This document shows positions 1 to 10,577 of a stretch of 64,000 bases of DNA, piece after piece; position 1 is the stretch's first letter; each line of letters begins with the position of its first letter. The position numbers and the translations under genes are program-made. The notes under the pieces are model-generated. The model did not search any database and was not told the DNA's origin. It was given only the letters and a program-made list of their open reading frames with translations. The stretch covers positions 11,098,601-11,162,600 of the forward strand of contig CM055105.1 of the NCBI GenBank assembly GCA_029204225.1, written 5' to 3'. This stretch comes from Diphasiastrum complanatum. Taxonomy: Eukaryota > Streptophyta > Lycopodiopsida > Lycopodiales > Lycopodiaceae.

Positions 1-112
1 GCACAGCCACAACACCATTGTCACATGTGCTACAGACATGAGAGAATCCAAACTCCTACTTTTTCTGCTAAGGCTCTCAGCAAAAAGGATTGATGATAAA
101 ATCATTACTCAC

Positions 113-900
113 TTATTGCTCCGTATGAAGTTAATCCTTTGTACTGAAAACTGAACGTCTCTGTCAAGTTATTGAAGTTGGGATGCTGAACTACAAGATT
201 CCACATGGTGTAGTTTTTGACATGCCGGTTTATTATAGATACTTTAGCACGCCAGTAATCTACATAGTTGGTCTTCACGTGCCAGTGTATATGTATAGGG
301 CACATGTCCATGCTACAGTACAATAGAGTTGGAGGTGCCTGGTTTTGTATGATCGCAGAAGCTCCTGGGCGCTGATTTGCAGAGCTAGTAGATTGTGCGA
401 AGACATCTTCGCTGCAAACATATGCCAAGAATTCATGACTCCGTTCCTGTTCTTGAGCCTTGATCCAGAATTGAAAAATACAATCTCAATCTCCAGATGG
501 CATAACTGAATTCCAGTCGAATATTCAAAATTTGTTTGCTTTCCTGAAAACACAGCCGTAATCGAAGGAAAAAAATGATCCAACCACGAGAAAAATAATA
601 AGGTCGAGGTGATAACTTACGGATCCACACACATGGGCACGGTACTGAGAAGCGGCTGGGAGATGTTTGGCCGACAAGCACACGCACAATTCTGACAAGG
701 AACTATGACATCATTGTAGAATGTCGATAGGGAGACACAGCAAGTCGGTGCCCTCTGTGCTAGAAACTGAGAGTATGTGCAGGTTAGGTTCCAGGTCACT
801 GAATGCATATAAACAAAGCCATCAGACTGTGATTCGCAGAGAGAAGAAATACTTTGGATCATGAATCTTAATAAAAACTGCACACGAATAAAAACTTTTC

Positions 901-933
<33 letters not shown>

Positions 934-1634
934 ATATACTCAAAGCTTGAGTGTGTCGACGCCCATCCGGGGTCGGGAATAGACTTGGTTTGACAACTTT
1001 TGCCGGGCTGCAGGTATATCCTGGCCCCGGAGTGGTCAATGTAAAATTCTTCGGAAGAGCAACAGTGATGTTGGAGGTTCCTGCCTTCCCAACAACGATC
1101 TGGAAAGAAGCAACCGAGTTCAATGGATCTTGCACGTAAGATGACAAAACTCCACCCCTGCAACAGTTTGCAGATTGCGCGCTATAGGCAACGCCAGGGA
1201 GTAGATCTACGATGGTTGGATCTTTCTTGCAACAATGTGGAACGTCTCCATGAAATTTAGAGCAGTCTCCCTGCATAGTTGCCTCTGCCCCTTGCATGCT
1301 CCATATCACCTCCTTCTTCGCCCACGCCCACCCCAGTATCCATCCTGGAGCTTCTATGTGTCTGTACTGCTGATAGTTGTACATTGTTACTTGAGCCTGC
1401 TTACATCATTCATGCATCAGCGGTGCTTTGGGATATTAGATCTCAAATTCTTTTGCTTTTAGCCAATTTATTATATCATGATCTGAAAAGATGGATGGAA
1501 GGATTTTGTACCATATAGCCGTCTCCAGTCCATGTCATGACATCCCATTTGATCGTAATATTTCCGTTAGGGTCCAGTGGATCAAACGCCTCTGCAAATT
1601 TTTCTTCCAGACGGTCAAGCGATCGACTGCGAGA

Positions 1635-1695
<61 letters not shown>

Positions 1696-1836
1696 AAAGA
1701 GAGATTAAAGAAATAGAAAGAAAGGATTGCTGAACTCACCCCCGGGAGGAAATGCCAATAAAATCATCACCACTGCACCCAGCACCACCACGTTTAACTT
1801 TCTATCGAAGCCTGGACGGGAGTACAATGCTTCCAT
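113..1836 (-). CDS. COBRA-like protein, 5' five exons (gene continues past window start)
   Basis: COBRA-like proteins are plant GPI-anchored extracellular proteins that help organise cellulose deposition. Exons read on the minus strand are 1836-1740, 1591-1512, 1396-940, 798-621 and 411-113. All junctions have GT donors and AG acceptors, and the codon phases (1,0,1,2) join correctly. This gives about 370 residues, against roughly 430-460 for the family, so the C-terminal part and the GPI signal lie to the left of base 1. ATG 1836 is the first ATG in frame. It starts a hydrophobic signal segment (about residues 14-29) followed directly by EAFDPLDPNGNITIKWD. Further family hallmarks are YRHIEAPGW, KKEVIWSM, GDCSK, PHCCKKDP, GPGYTC, TWNLTCTYSQF, the CCVS motif at residues 231-234 and MCPIHIHWHVK. 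No internal stop is seen. This is the only clearly intact host gene in the window. Family assignment is certain; the paralogue is not. Confidence 0.93.
901..934. repeat. (TG)n(AG)n microsatellite in a COBRA-like intron
   Basis: Compound dinucleotide tract just inside the donor side of the intron between exons 3 and 4 (939-799). On the coding strand it reads CT then CA. Confidence 0.9.
1638..1694. repeat. (GA)n microsatellite in COBRA-like intron 1
   Basis: About 56 bases of GA with one C interruption. On the coding strand it is a CT tract about 50 bases upstream of the exon 2 acceptor (AG at 1593-1592), so it may serve as an extended polypyrimidine tract. Confidence 0.9.
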
Positions 1837-2470
1837 GATAGTGGATCTGTCCTCAGAAAAGGCTCGCCACAGTCTCTGTGGACAATTATTCTTCCCAGTT
1901 AGCCAATCAACCTCTTCATGTACGTTCAAGAGAAGAGTTTTTTCATCAACATCAACACTCAAGATACAATCCTTCTGATAGGAGTTTCCTCCGTTATTTC
2001 CACCGGCATGATAACCTACATGATCCAAGCAACTGTTTTACAGAACAGATGTTCTGTCTCCACATTTGTAGAGATAAGACTACTGTAGGCTGTAGCATTT
2101 CTGGATCACAAATCTAAGAAAGATCTAGCCGACCATTCTACCATCCTGGCATTCCACCTTCCCATTACAAAACTCAGTCCAGCAATAAACAGACACCCAA
2201 CCAATTCTCATCAGAAAGCAATTGGGCACATTCATCTGCGTCTACTCATGCACAATCTTGCAGAATCCTGTATCCCAATTCCTAAATATTGTTAGCGACG
2301 CGTTCTCTAATTAATGCCAGCGAGATCTGGAGGAAACACGCGCTGGTGGCTCGCGTGCACAAGACTCAAAGCGCTTCCAGTCTCATGCTGCACTAAGATC
2401 GTAGCGTCATCGACCGTGGAGAGACACCGTGGAGAGACAGCTCGGATAGGCATCGCCAGAAACAAAAACG

Positions 2471-2472
<2 letters not shown>

Positions 2473-2510
<38 letters not shown>

Positions 2511-2570
2511 CGAGAGCAAAGAAAGAAGAGGATATTTTTGTGGCAACCGAATATATTTAAATATAGCTTA
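2473..2570 (-). promoter_or_regulatory. Putative core promoter and CT-rich leader of the COBRA-like gene
   Basis: Read on the minus strand, a TATA-like stretch (CTATATTTAAATATAT, 2566-2551) is followed after about 50 bases by a long CT tract (2505-2474). About 640 bases further on comes the start codon at 1836. TATA followed by a pyrimidine-rich leader is a common plant Pol II arrangement. The transcription start is inferred only; a leader intron between 2470 and 1840 is possible. Confidence 0.35.
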
Positions 2571-2729
2571 ACAATTGACCGTTAGAATAAGGTCGCTGTC
2601 TGGCGTATACATAAAAATGCATAAAAATTAGAACGTGAAATGAAAAGCTAAGACGTGCCCTGGCCTATTTGGAATTTCCACCAAATTAATAAAAATTGCA
2701 AAAAACAAGCTGACTCATGCAAATATAAG

Positions 2730-2733
<4 letters not shown>

Positions 2734-2765
<32 letters not shown>

Positions 2766-2766
2766 T
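2734..2766. repeat. (TA)n(TG)n microsatellite
   Basis: Short TA run grading into about 13 TG repeats in intergenic DNA upstream of the COBRA-like gene. The rest of 2,580-2,959 shows no gene. Confidence 0.9.
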
Positions 2767-2959
2767 TTGTGTGTTAATAAGTTAACACAACGAGTTCAAA
2801 TGTAGATGCAAAGTTGTTGTCAAGATACTTTTCTCTTCCATCCCCTGAATACTACTATTCTCGACTTTGCCTCAATAAAGATAGATAGATGTAAGATATT
2901 GTGATGATTTGCTAAAAGTTAAGTTGTGCTAGTAGGTCTTAGGTGATTTTTGTAAAATA

Positions 2960-3302
2960 TATCAGATCAATTAAGATCTAAATCCATAAAATGATCTTGG
3001 GTTAGAAAGACAACAACTCACCAATCTTGCCACTATAGAAAAATCAGCATCTACTCTAAGAATGAGATGCAAACTCTAATAGATCTTGATCAAACATTAA
3101 CCAAAATATAAAATAATGTTGTTGTTTGTACAATAACAAAAAGTTACTGTATTTCACATGTGTGGATATGAAAATAGCTTTTAACAAGCATTCTACACAT
3201 AAAATTGCAAGATATCACAAGTATAGTGCACCAATGGATAGTAAAACCCAAGAGAACAATGTATAAGCATGAATGAGATAAGAGAGAGAGAGAGAGAGAG
3301 AG
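2960..3302 (-). mobile_element. Copia LTR fragment (3' part of LTR), minus orientation
   Basis: This segment matches, with point differences, the LTR at 43,272-43,600: the same run from ATCAATTAAGATCTAAATCC through the shared AATGAGAT(A/G)AGAGAG tract. It is cut at the left before the expected CA end and stops at the right in the GA tract next to the palindrome cluster. Remnant only; no primer-binding site or coding sequence is attached. Confidence 0.75.
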
Positions 3303-3320
3303 ACAAGAACACATATAGCA

Positions 3321-3800
3321 AATATCCACGCACAATATAAAGGACGCGCGGGCAAAAAAAAATTCACATGGATATAGCCGTAGATTGGCGTGGATATACG
3401 CGTGGATACGAGCGCGTCGATTATCCACGCGTGGATGTTTCACGCAAATGTCTTTTTCAGCAGTAGATCGGCCGGACGTCGTGAAATTCAAAATGCGTGG
3501 ATTATTCACGCCAAGTCCGACTACCGGCAACCGGACAAACCTCCGACACCCAGAGCCGGAAATAGGAATTCTAATTTCGCGTGGATAATCCACGCCATAG
3601 TAAAAATAAAATAAAAAAGGCTCGGCTTTTGCGTGGATAATTATCCACGTGTGGATTATCCACGCAAAATTCGCTTTATCCATGCAAAATCCAGAGAGTT
3701 GAGGCCGTGGATACCGCGTGGATAAATTTTTTTTTATATCCACGTGGAAAAGTTTATGGAATTTGCGTGGATTATCCACGCGCAAAGTTTTTTGTCCAAA
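3321..3800. repeat. Left cluster of GCGTGGAT/ATCCACGC palindromic motifs
   Basis: About 17 copies of the half-site CGTGGAT or ATCCACG in 480 bases, often paired as palindromes such as GCGTGGATAATCCACGC and ATCCACGCGTGGAT. The spacing is irregular, unlike a satellite. Long open frames across this stretch on both strands are by-products of the repeats. One further half-site (3324) lies just outside the proposed left TIR. Confidence 0.85.
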
Positions 3801-4535
3801 AAAAAAACATTTGACGCGAACCAAAATGTGGTTCGTTCCGAAAAAAGAGGTGACTTTAAATTTTTGTGTCGTGTTGTGTGAGAGAGAGAAAAAGAGAGTA
3901 TAGATGGGAGTGAGAATGAGATGAGGATGAATGTGAGTGAGAAGGATGATAGTGTGTAAGATTTTTAGTTCATTGATGGATGTTAATAGTATGTGTTTTG
4001 TGATCATAAGTTTTAAAAATTTTTTTGTTTGTGATGTAGGTTTGGATATGAAAAATGAGCTTTCATTGCAAAGGATTCAAAGATCAAGTGCATGCAAAAG
4101 GAAAAGCAAAGATTGCAAAACAAGGTAAATTCACATTTATTTTGATTCATTTGATATTTAGTTGCTAACTTAATGTGTTATCTATTTCCATTACTTTCCA
4201 TTGTGCTTTCCATTACTTTTTATTGTGCATTCTAGCATGCAAATCATGTGCTAAAATAGATACATTGCATTGAATTCATCAATGGATGCATTTGCATTGC
4301 ATAGATGTCATTAAATAGACTATACATTGCATTGAATACATCAATAGATACATTTGCGATCAATAGATGTGCATTCAATAAACTATACATTTGCATTCAT
4401 GGATTAAAAATATATGCATTCAAAATTTTTGCAAGAATCATATTGATTGATTTAAAAACAAGTACATTGATGAGAGAATAAATTCTCTCTTCCTACATTG
4501 CCTTCTACAAGGTCTTACATTTAATTTAAAAACCT

Positions 4536-5661
4536 CTACTCATCATCACTTCTTCCCTCCTCGCCTCCTTCATCTTGTAGGTGTACGTTGGTGTCCACAT
4601 CTTCAAACTCCCCTTCGCATTCATTCACGTACTCTTCCACATTTTCTTCCACATCACGAACACTTGAAGTTGTAGAACCTCTCTACAAAATAGAATGAAA
4701 GATTTAATTAAATTGAGATTAAACTTACTTATAAACCACAAAGTAAACAATCACAAAACAATAAAGGTTAAGAGTTTACGATTGAAAACAATCATGAGAT
4801 TCCATAAAAGCCTTAAAGCCGGCATATCCATGATCGTAACCTTGCTTGTACTCCGCGGCGGTCATGTGTCTTCCAAAATCACTAAGCTACATTCAACAAA
4901 AAAACATAGTTTAGCAATACAATATAGTTTAGCAATAAAAAACATTAACAATCTCACTATAAAAATAGAATCATATTAAAAAATATTGCACTTACAAATT
5001 GGGCCTCTAGATTGCCCCTTCCTTATGATCCCAAGTGACTTTGGCCATGTTTTAAGAGCTTCTCGGCGGCGGCCCTACGTTGTTGTTCATACCTTTGGGG
5101 ATTGTTTTGCAACAATTCCCCTTTCACCTTCCTCCAATCCCTTTTGGAGCACCATCCAGGCTTCATGGGATTCTTGGGATTCCTCACGGCTCTTCTCATC
5201 AATTGCCTTTTGTTTCGAATCCAAAGGCACATTGTATTCAAGGCCCAAGTCCTACTAAAAGCATTGGATTGAGGGAATTCAGAATACAAAGTTTCTATTA
5301 TTTTATTTTTGTCTTCAAGCGATTGGGAGGACCAATCGATCATGTAATCTTTACCAAAATATAAAGCAACTAAATCATGCAAACGGGCATGAACTACATT
5401 GCCACACGTATTTTTTATAACTCCACCACGTGGATTTAGATCATAATACACACTACACGATTCTTGGGAAGGGGCATCTTCGGAAGCTCTTCTCTCGGAT
5501 GATTCACCCGAAGAAGATAACACAAGATTTTTGATTCTATCTCTTTGTTGAGGAGATAGATTCTCAAACCACTCTTGATTATATTCTTCAGACTCCTCAC
5601 GAGCTCTTCTCCTAGATGGTCTCCCACTTGACCTTCCACTTGACCTACCACTTGAAGACAT
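4536..5661 (-). pseudogene. Ptta/transposase_24-like accessory transposon protein, three exons, one nonsense codon
   Basis: Exon 1 is 5661-4996 (222 codons), ending at a consensus GTAAGT donor. Exon 2 is 4886-4780. Exon 3 is about 4680-4536, ending in TAG. Phases join. The chosen start is ATG 5661; upstream in-frame sequence has no ATG. The N-terminus is Ser/Arg-rich. A middle part (VVHARLHDLVALYFGKDYMI) and a W...R...K-rich part followed by RRAAAEKLLKHGQSHLG have the layout of plant transposase_24 (Ptta/En/Spm) proteins. Exon 2 encodes YKQGYDHGYAGF and exon 3 an acidic tail. Codon 213 is TAA, after which the frame stays open to the donor, so this copy is probably inactive by one nonsense change. 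The family call is by layout and motif spacing, so moderate. Confidence 0.5.
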
Positions 5662-5995
5662 TGTATCAAAGAAAAACTTCAAAAGTTACAAAGTAGTGGA
5701 GAATGGGAGTGAAAGATTATTGAAGACTTTTAGATTAGAAGAGTAAGCAATGAATAGAAAGCAATAGACTAATAGTAAGCAAGAACAAAGAAGATCAATA
5801 GAGCAAGCAAAAGCAAGAGCAAGATCACTAGCAATGAAGAGCAACCAAAAGCAAGCAAGCAAGATCTATAGAGCTTAGAAGAGCAATAGCAAGCAAGGGC
5901 ACTAAACACTAGATTAGAAAACCTATAAAACTTGAAAGCAAAAGAAGAGGAGCAAGAATGCTCGCGAAAATGCCATTTTATTGGCATTCAAGTTT

Positions 5996-6044
5996 TGCGT
6001 GGATTATCCACACAGAAGTTATCCACGCGTGGATGTTCCACGCG
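5996..6044. repeat. Right cluster of GCGTGGAT/ATCCACGC motifs
   Basis: Two GCGTGGAT sites, one ATCCACAC, one ATCCACGC and one TTCCACGC within 50 bases, directly inside the right TIR. The 5,670-5,990 stretch between this and the gene start is an AAGC-rich leader with no motif. Confidence 0.8.
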
Positions 6045-6057
6045 TTTTTTTTTGCCC

Positions 6058-7691
6058 TATCTTGGCACGTGAGAGGGTCCCCCACATGGGCTTGCATGCT
6101 TCAAATGTCATTCAATATTCTCATAATCTTTTCTAGATTTTATGAGAATATTTTATTGTAGGATTTTACATAAAATATATTTTTTAATATGATGGAATGT
6201 AAAAAAATCAATTCAAAGATCATTATGGTAGTATTTAATTGTTAAAACTAGTTTTATATTGTTATAAATTTTATTTTTCTTGAGATTTGACATACAAGAC
6301 AAAATCATGAGATAAGAAATAGTACATATTATTATTAAACAAGTAATTTGACAAGTTTTTAAAGATTTTATGACATAATATTGTCAAATCGGTGATGTCA
6401 TAAAACATTTAGTTTATTAATAATCTAGGTGTCATAGATTTGATATAGTTTGATGACATAATTACATGGTCAAATAATTTTTCTTTGCTTTTGTCATGTG
6501 GCCTCTTAAATGGTTGCATGGGGTCATTTAGATTCATGATCAAAAGCATTTATGTTATATTGAGGACCTTAGTGATATGTTACCTATATGATAAATCTTT
6601 TTAATTGTTGGTGTGTGACCTATATAGCCTTATATGAAATCATAGTAATTAGTTGAAATATCATTTAGCATTGTAATAAAGATGTCGATCAATGGTGTGT
6701 TATCTAGTATATGATTTCTTGCATACAAAGCAACCATAAACAAAAAGGGCGAATGCATATTGCTCGTCATGAGATACCATGGCACACTAGGCCAATCCAA
6801 AGAGATTTACCTTGAGATCACCACTCATCTTAGACAAGAGTTTAAACTGAGAGCTTCGAACATTGACTGCTATGTGGTCTTTAATTTAATTGAGATAGGC
6901 CTGCACGTACTATCTACTAATGTCTAACATTTGTCAGTATGAACCTCATTTTGATTGCTCGTCATGTGTTGCCTCACCCAAGCAATTTTCTTGATAGCAA
7001 TGTTACTAGAATATTAGATTTACATTAAGCATAAGTAGAATATATATGGATTAGATGTTGGCATGTCTTTAACAAATTTTATTATATTTGTTCAGAACAT
7101 ACGGTCTCATAATGATTATTTATAATGTGGTATAGAGTAGCTGGCTACAGTGTGTATATGTCATCGACGATGTCATCATCATCAAATAACAATTCATCTC
7201 ATGATCGCAACAGCAGGTATATATCGTTATTGATATTGACATCAATTGCACTTTATTTGTTATCTGAATATGAGTGTATAGTTTTTCTTGCAAATTTATT
7301 CTTACAATGACATTTGATTGGAATTATGAATTCTAGGAAAATTATCGTACCTCCACGTGATTTAGAGAAAGAGAAAAAAGGAGCAATCAAGACTAAAGTA
7401 CAATGAACAACTATTGACTGGTTCATCTTCAAGCTCTTCCATCAGTCGACGTGGACCACCTATTGATCCATCACATGTATGTATATTGATTTATATCATA
7501 ATTTTTTTATTTGTAATAGTGATGTAATCCGATTTGCTCTTTGGATATAGTATATTGCTCTTTGGAAAGCCAAGACACCACTCCATCACAAATGAAGGTT
7601 GAAAATGCACTAAATGTACAAAGACTATTTTGTCAATTTTTGTCACATGTTACAATACGTCACATGTTAGAATCTGTCAATTTTCACTTGA
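6058..7691. other. AT-rich stretch without a supported gene
   Basis: Short open frames only, none with recognisable motifs. No LTR, TIR or RNA gene seen. Confidence 0.6.
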
Positions 7692-7874
7692 ATGACACTG
7701 AAAGAATTTGTGCAATTTGAAATTGGATTATTGGACCAGTTTCAACCAGAATATGATGAGAGGATACCATGTACATGCACACAATACAAAGGCCTTAGGA
7801 TTCAGACAAGGAGGATTGTCAACGATCATATTTGGACCAATGGAGTGCACACAGAGAATCCAAGAGTACGAGAG
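7692..7874 (+). pseudogene. CACTA transposase-associated domain exon (Transpos_assoc-like)
   Basis: Encodes about 61 residues with a Cys-rich core, ERIPCTCTQYKGLR followed by a VNDHIWTNG segment. This resembles the Transpos_assoc domain at the N-terminus of plant CACTA (TNP2-type) transposases: CPC...C, then V..HL..G. The second Cys pair is incomplete. A GTAAAC donor follows at 7875. It lies in the right order and on the right strand to be the first coding exon of the transposase pieces at 8,730-9,644. Degenerate or atypical; moderate confidence. Confidence 0.45.
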
Positions 7875-7986
7875 GTAAACTCTTTAAAGTGTTTTTTGGA
7901 AATGCTTTAATCTTCGACCCTTATGACACTTCAAGTATAGTTTGGCCAATAAATATTGAGCGATAGGATGAGTGCCACGATACTTT

Positions 7987-8160
7987 GAAGTTAATCTCTC
8001 ACTTGCTTCTAAAAGGAAAAATCCAAATAGAATATTTAGATGAAGTTAATCTCTCACTTGCTTCTAAAAGGAAAAATCCAAAGAATGATTAGATGAAGTT
8101 AATCTCTCACTTGCTTCTAAAAAAAAAATCCAAGAAGAATGATTAGATGTAGTTAATCTT
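7987..8160. repeat. 53-55-bp minisatellite, three copies plus a stub
   Basis: Units start at 7987, 8042 and 8095, each beginning GAAGTTAATCTCTCACTTGC, with a fourth partial start at 8149. Unit lengths are 55, 53 and 54 bases. Confidence 0.9.
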
Positions 8161-8199
8161 GATTTCCATATTCAATCACCCATAATAGACTCATTCACG

Positions 8200-8202
<3 letters not shown>

Positions 8203-8283
<81 letters not shown>
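8203..8283. repeat. (GA)n microsatellite
   Basis: About 80 bases of GA with one GATA interruption. Probably within an intron or spacer of the CACTA remnant. Confidence 0.95.
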
Positions 8284-8616
8284 GTCATGAAAGAGTTAAA
8301 GGTAACCAACACTCCCAATTCTAGGAAGGTGTGTAGCCCTTGTTTTCTTCCGTTAAAGGCGTGGTTCAAATGTTTTTTGTTGGAAGATGAGTTCCACAAA
8401 AAAGCCCAAACGTCGCAGGGAGGGAGCATGTGGTGACATTTTGGAGTAGGATATAATCGTGTGGTTCGATTAGCACTCTATGATGTTCTCTTTGTTTTTC
8501 TCTTCATGTGTGTTTAGGGTCAGTGTGGGTGGGTGTGTGCGTGCGTGCGTGTGTTTGTGTGTGTGTTTCATGCTACTGGTTTACGGTTTGTGTTATATAT
8601 TAATTTATGTTTCATG

Positions 8617-8619
<3 letters not shown>

Positions 8620-8697
<78 letters not shown>
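8620..8697. repeat. (GA)n microsatellite
   Basis: 78 uninterrupted bases of alternating A and G, about 30 bases upstream of a plausible 3' splice site (TTTTGCAG at 8730). A GT-rich stretch precedes it at 8,520-8,570. Confidence 0.95.
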
Positions 8698-8700
<3 letters not shown>

Positions 8701-8729
8701 TGATACATCTAACATTTTCAACTTTTGCA

Positions 8730-9422
8730 GAAGAAGGACCATAAGTTGGTTTCAAGAAAAAGAGTCGCAAGAGAGATCGAGAATATTATTGATAGGATAA
8801 ATCATATGAATATTGATTTTGGATCATCATTGGCCCTAGATGATGTTCTTGTTGATGATGACCCCTTGCATGATATAATTAGTTCATCAATGCCTTGTGA
8901 TTCAATCCATGTCTCCAAATCTCTAGAATGTTCTTACCACCCAACCACACCTATCCTAGATGTTGCACATGAGTCCTCCATGATAGTCCATGTGGATTCC
9001 ACAAACTTGACCACCCCTTTAAAAAAAAGAACACCTCTTGGACGTATTATGACTAGTTTGAAAGATAATTGCAAATTACTACTGATGTGTCAAAAGACAT
9101 TCTAGGTTTTTTGTCTGACCTTCCTCTTCCACCTAGCTTTCAACCATTAGTGAAAACTTTTATTAGAAGTAGATATTCGTGTTGGCCACTCCAATCACCA
9201 TTACCATTAAATGGAACACCATTTACGTATTAGGGTCGAATGTACATGATCATGCCTAGTGAACACTTTCCTGAGGCTGGTTTGGGCCTTTTTGCATTGA
9301 GTAGTATTGAGGTCCCTTTAAATAGTGTTGTGACATTGATGCCATATGCAAGACCTCAATACAATTGGGTGATTGACATGCTTTGTGTCGTCACCAATGG
9401 AGGATGCAAGTATATGGCTTGA
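8730..9422 (+). pseudogene. Central exon(s) of the CACTA remnant, function unrecognised
   Basis: After a TTTTGCAG acceptor the frame encodes a charged stretch (KDHKLVSRKRVAREIENII), then a Ser/Thr-rich part. The coding register shifts near 9,085. It continues through SFQPLVKTFIRSRYSCWPL to an in-frame TAG near 9,231, and resumes with HFPEAGLGLFALSSIEVP. I do not recognise the first half. The GLGLFA segment faintly recalls the N-terminal edge of SET domains, but no NH or catalytic motif follows. Position between a Transpos_assoc-like exon and Tnp2 suggests it belongs to the same transposon gene. Confidence 0.35.
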
Positions 9423-9473
9423 ATTCAAATGCTTGTTCTTTAGAGGAGCAACGCATGCAAGGAGGCAACATGA

Positions 9474-9644
9474 TATGAACAAGATGAGGAGGTACTTTTG
9501 TCTAAAGAAGAAAGAATATTACGAGAAGAATCAAAGACCGCATTGTATCTTGGAGCAAAGACATCTCGTTTGGCGACTTCTCTACTTCTTAAATCTTCAA
9601 GCCAAATATAGATGGAGTGACCAAAGCCTCACATCATTATTTGC
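9474..9644 (+). pseudogene. CACTA Tnp2 transposase, N-terminal part (split from 19,943-18,365)
   Basis: Encodes an acidic lead-in ending REESKTALYLGAKTSRLATS, then (after a one-base shift near 9,590) NLQAKYRWSDQSLTSLF. This is the region just before the HACPKDCILYRG motif of Transposase_21 (TNP2) proteins. The exon ends at 9644 in phase 2 before GTAAAA. The matching downstream exon, phase-compatible, is now on the opposite strand at 19,943. Together they form one gene split by a gypsy insertion and an inversion. Confidence 0.65.
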
Positions 9645-9748
9645 GTAAAATTTTTTTCATCTACTTGTCATTTTTGCTTTGAAACAAAATTTACAATTTG
9701 GACATCGAGTGATATTTTTTTTACAATGACTTCTTTTGTCATGTACAG
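9645..9748 (+). other. Tnp2 intron cut at its 3' splice site by a gypsy insertion
   Basis: Starts GTAAAATTT and ends ...GTCATGTACAG, a good T-rich intron with a CAG acceptor. The last five bases, TACAG (9744-9748), are the target-site duplication of the gypsy element that begins at 9749. Their partner CTGTA sits at 19,944-19,948. Confidence 0.7.
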
Positions 9749-10240
9749 TGTTACATACCTATGTAACTAGCAGTACTTCAGACCCCTAATAGTCCATTTA
9801 GTGTTGGGGGCTAAATGACAAGGTACCGTTAGGACTAAGGGTATGTGCCCTTTGATAAGGACAGGCAAGTGACTATACCTTAGTTGGAGGTATGGAGTCA
9901 CGTGACCCTTGGATAAGGGGTACCCTTAGTATTAAGAGTAGGTGCCTTAGATTAAGGTACTAGTGTCCTTGGTTAAGGGCAAGTAGGTGTCTATGCCTTG
10001 GATGGAGGTATGGAACCTAGAGAGGTGTTAGAAAGTCATTGGATGACTATTTTTCTAAACCTTGGGCCTCAAACTTAAACCATATCACTTTATTGGTCTA
10101 GGACCAAAGTATACTTGCACAACTTGGGCAATGGGACCTGTAGGAGGGCGCCCTTCTAAAGTGTCCATTGAGTTCCCAACTCCCACAAGAAAGGCATTCA
10201 AAGAGTCATAGGTTATGGAAGGAGTCTCTTGACATTCCAT
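9749..10240 (+). mobile_element. Gypsy 5' LTR, first half (plus orientation)
   Basis: Begins TGTTACATACC and matches the first ~490 bases of the complete LTR at 20,995-19,949 in inverted orientation. It breaks off after GACATTCCAT, where copia gag begins. The missing half is at 25,759-26,330 in the opposite orientation. The lengths (492 + 572) sum to about that of the full LTR (1,047). Confidence 0.85.
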
Positions 10241-10577
10241 ATTCACTCTTTTGCAAACTTTGAAAGATTTGTCTTCTTAGAGTCAACACTCTAGAAGTAG
10301 ACTTGGATTCATAAAGCTTCTTTAATGAATCTCAAGCATCCTCTGATGAAGTACTCTTACCAACTTCCTTGAGAAGCTCGTTGGTAACATTCATCTTGAT
10401 CATGTATAGAGCTCTTTTAACTCTCTTGTCATATATGAATTGTTCTTGTTGTGTTGTTGTCCTCTCCTCCAAACCTACAACAATATCCAAAACATCATTC
10501 ATCTCAAGAAGTGATTTCATCCTCACTTTCCACAATGAATAGTTGCTTGAGGTAAGCCTATCATTGGCTTCCAACAC
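10241..10577 (-). pseudogene. Copia gag N-terminal fragment (element A/C, part 1)
   Basis: Gag of Ty1/copia type (DUF4219/UBN2 region): LEANDRLTSSNYSLWKVRMK, then residues up to KEVGKSTSSEDA with a drifting tail. It is nearly identical in type to the gag at 13,567-13,724 and 46,248. It stops at 10,241, exactly where the gypsy LTR half begins. The continuation of this gag is at 26,331 on the plus strand. Confidence 0.8.

Larger units (their letters stand above)
3350..6057. mobile_element. Putative DNA transposon with 13-bp TIRs and palindromic subterminal repeats
   Basis: The left end GGGCAAAAAAAAA (3350-3362) and right end TTTTTTTTTGCCC (6045-6057) are perfect 13-base inverted repeats. Just inside both are clusters of the palindrome family GCGTGGAT-NN-ATCCACGC: about 17 half-sites on the left and several on the right. 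Between them lies one broken three-exon gene on the minus strand resembling Ptta/En/Spm-type accessory transposase proteins. CACTA-type elements carry subterminal arrays of this kind as transposase-binding sites. I found no clear target-site duplication (left flank GGACGCGC, right flank TATCTTGG), and the ends do not start with CACTA, so the superfamily is open. Confidence 0.55.

Noticed and set aside
3321-3800. TTATCCACA-like words identical to bacterial DnaA boxes
   Set aside because: The context is a plant nuclear genome. The words are part of a longer GCGTGGAT palindrome family linked to a transposon, not a replication origin.
3144-4007. Long open frame (287 codons) on the minus strand across the left palindrome cluster
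   Set aside because: Composition is repeat-driven. It crosses an LTR fragment, a GA tract and the palindrome cluster, with no domain.
7987-8160. CRISPR-like array
   Set aside because: Copies are directly adjacent 53-55-bp minisatellite units without spacers, in a plant genome.
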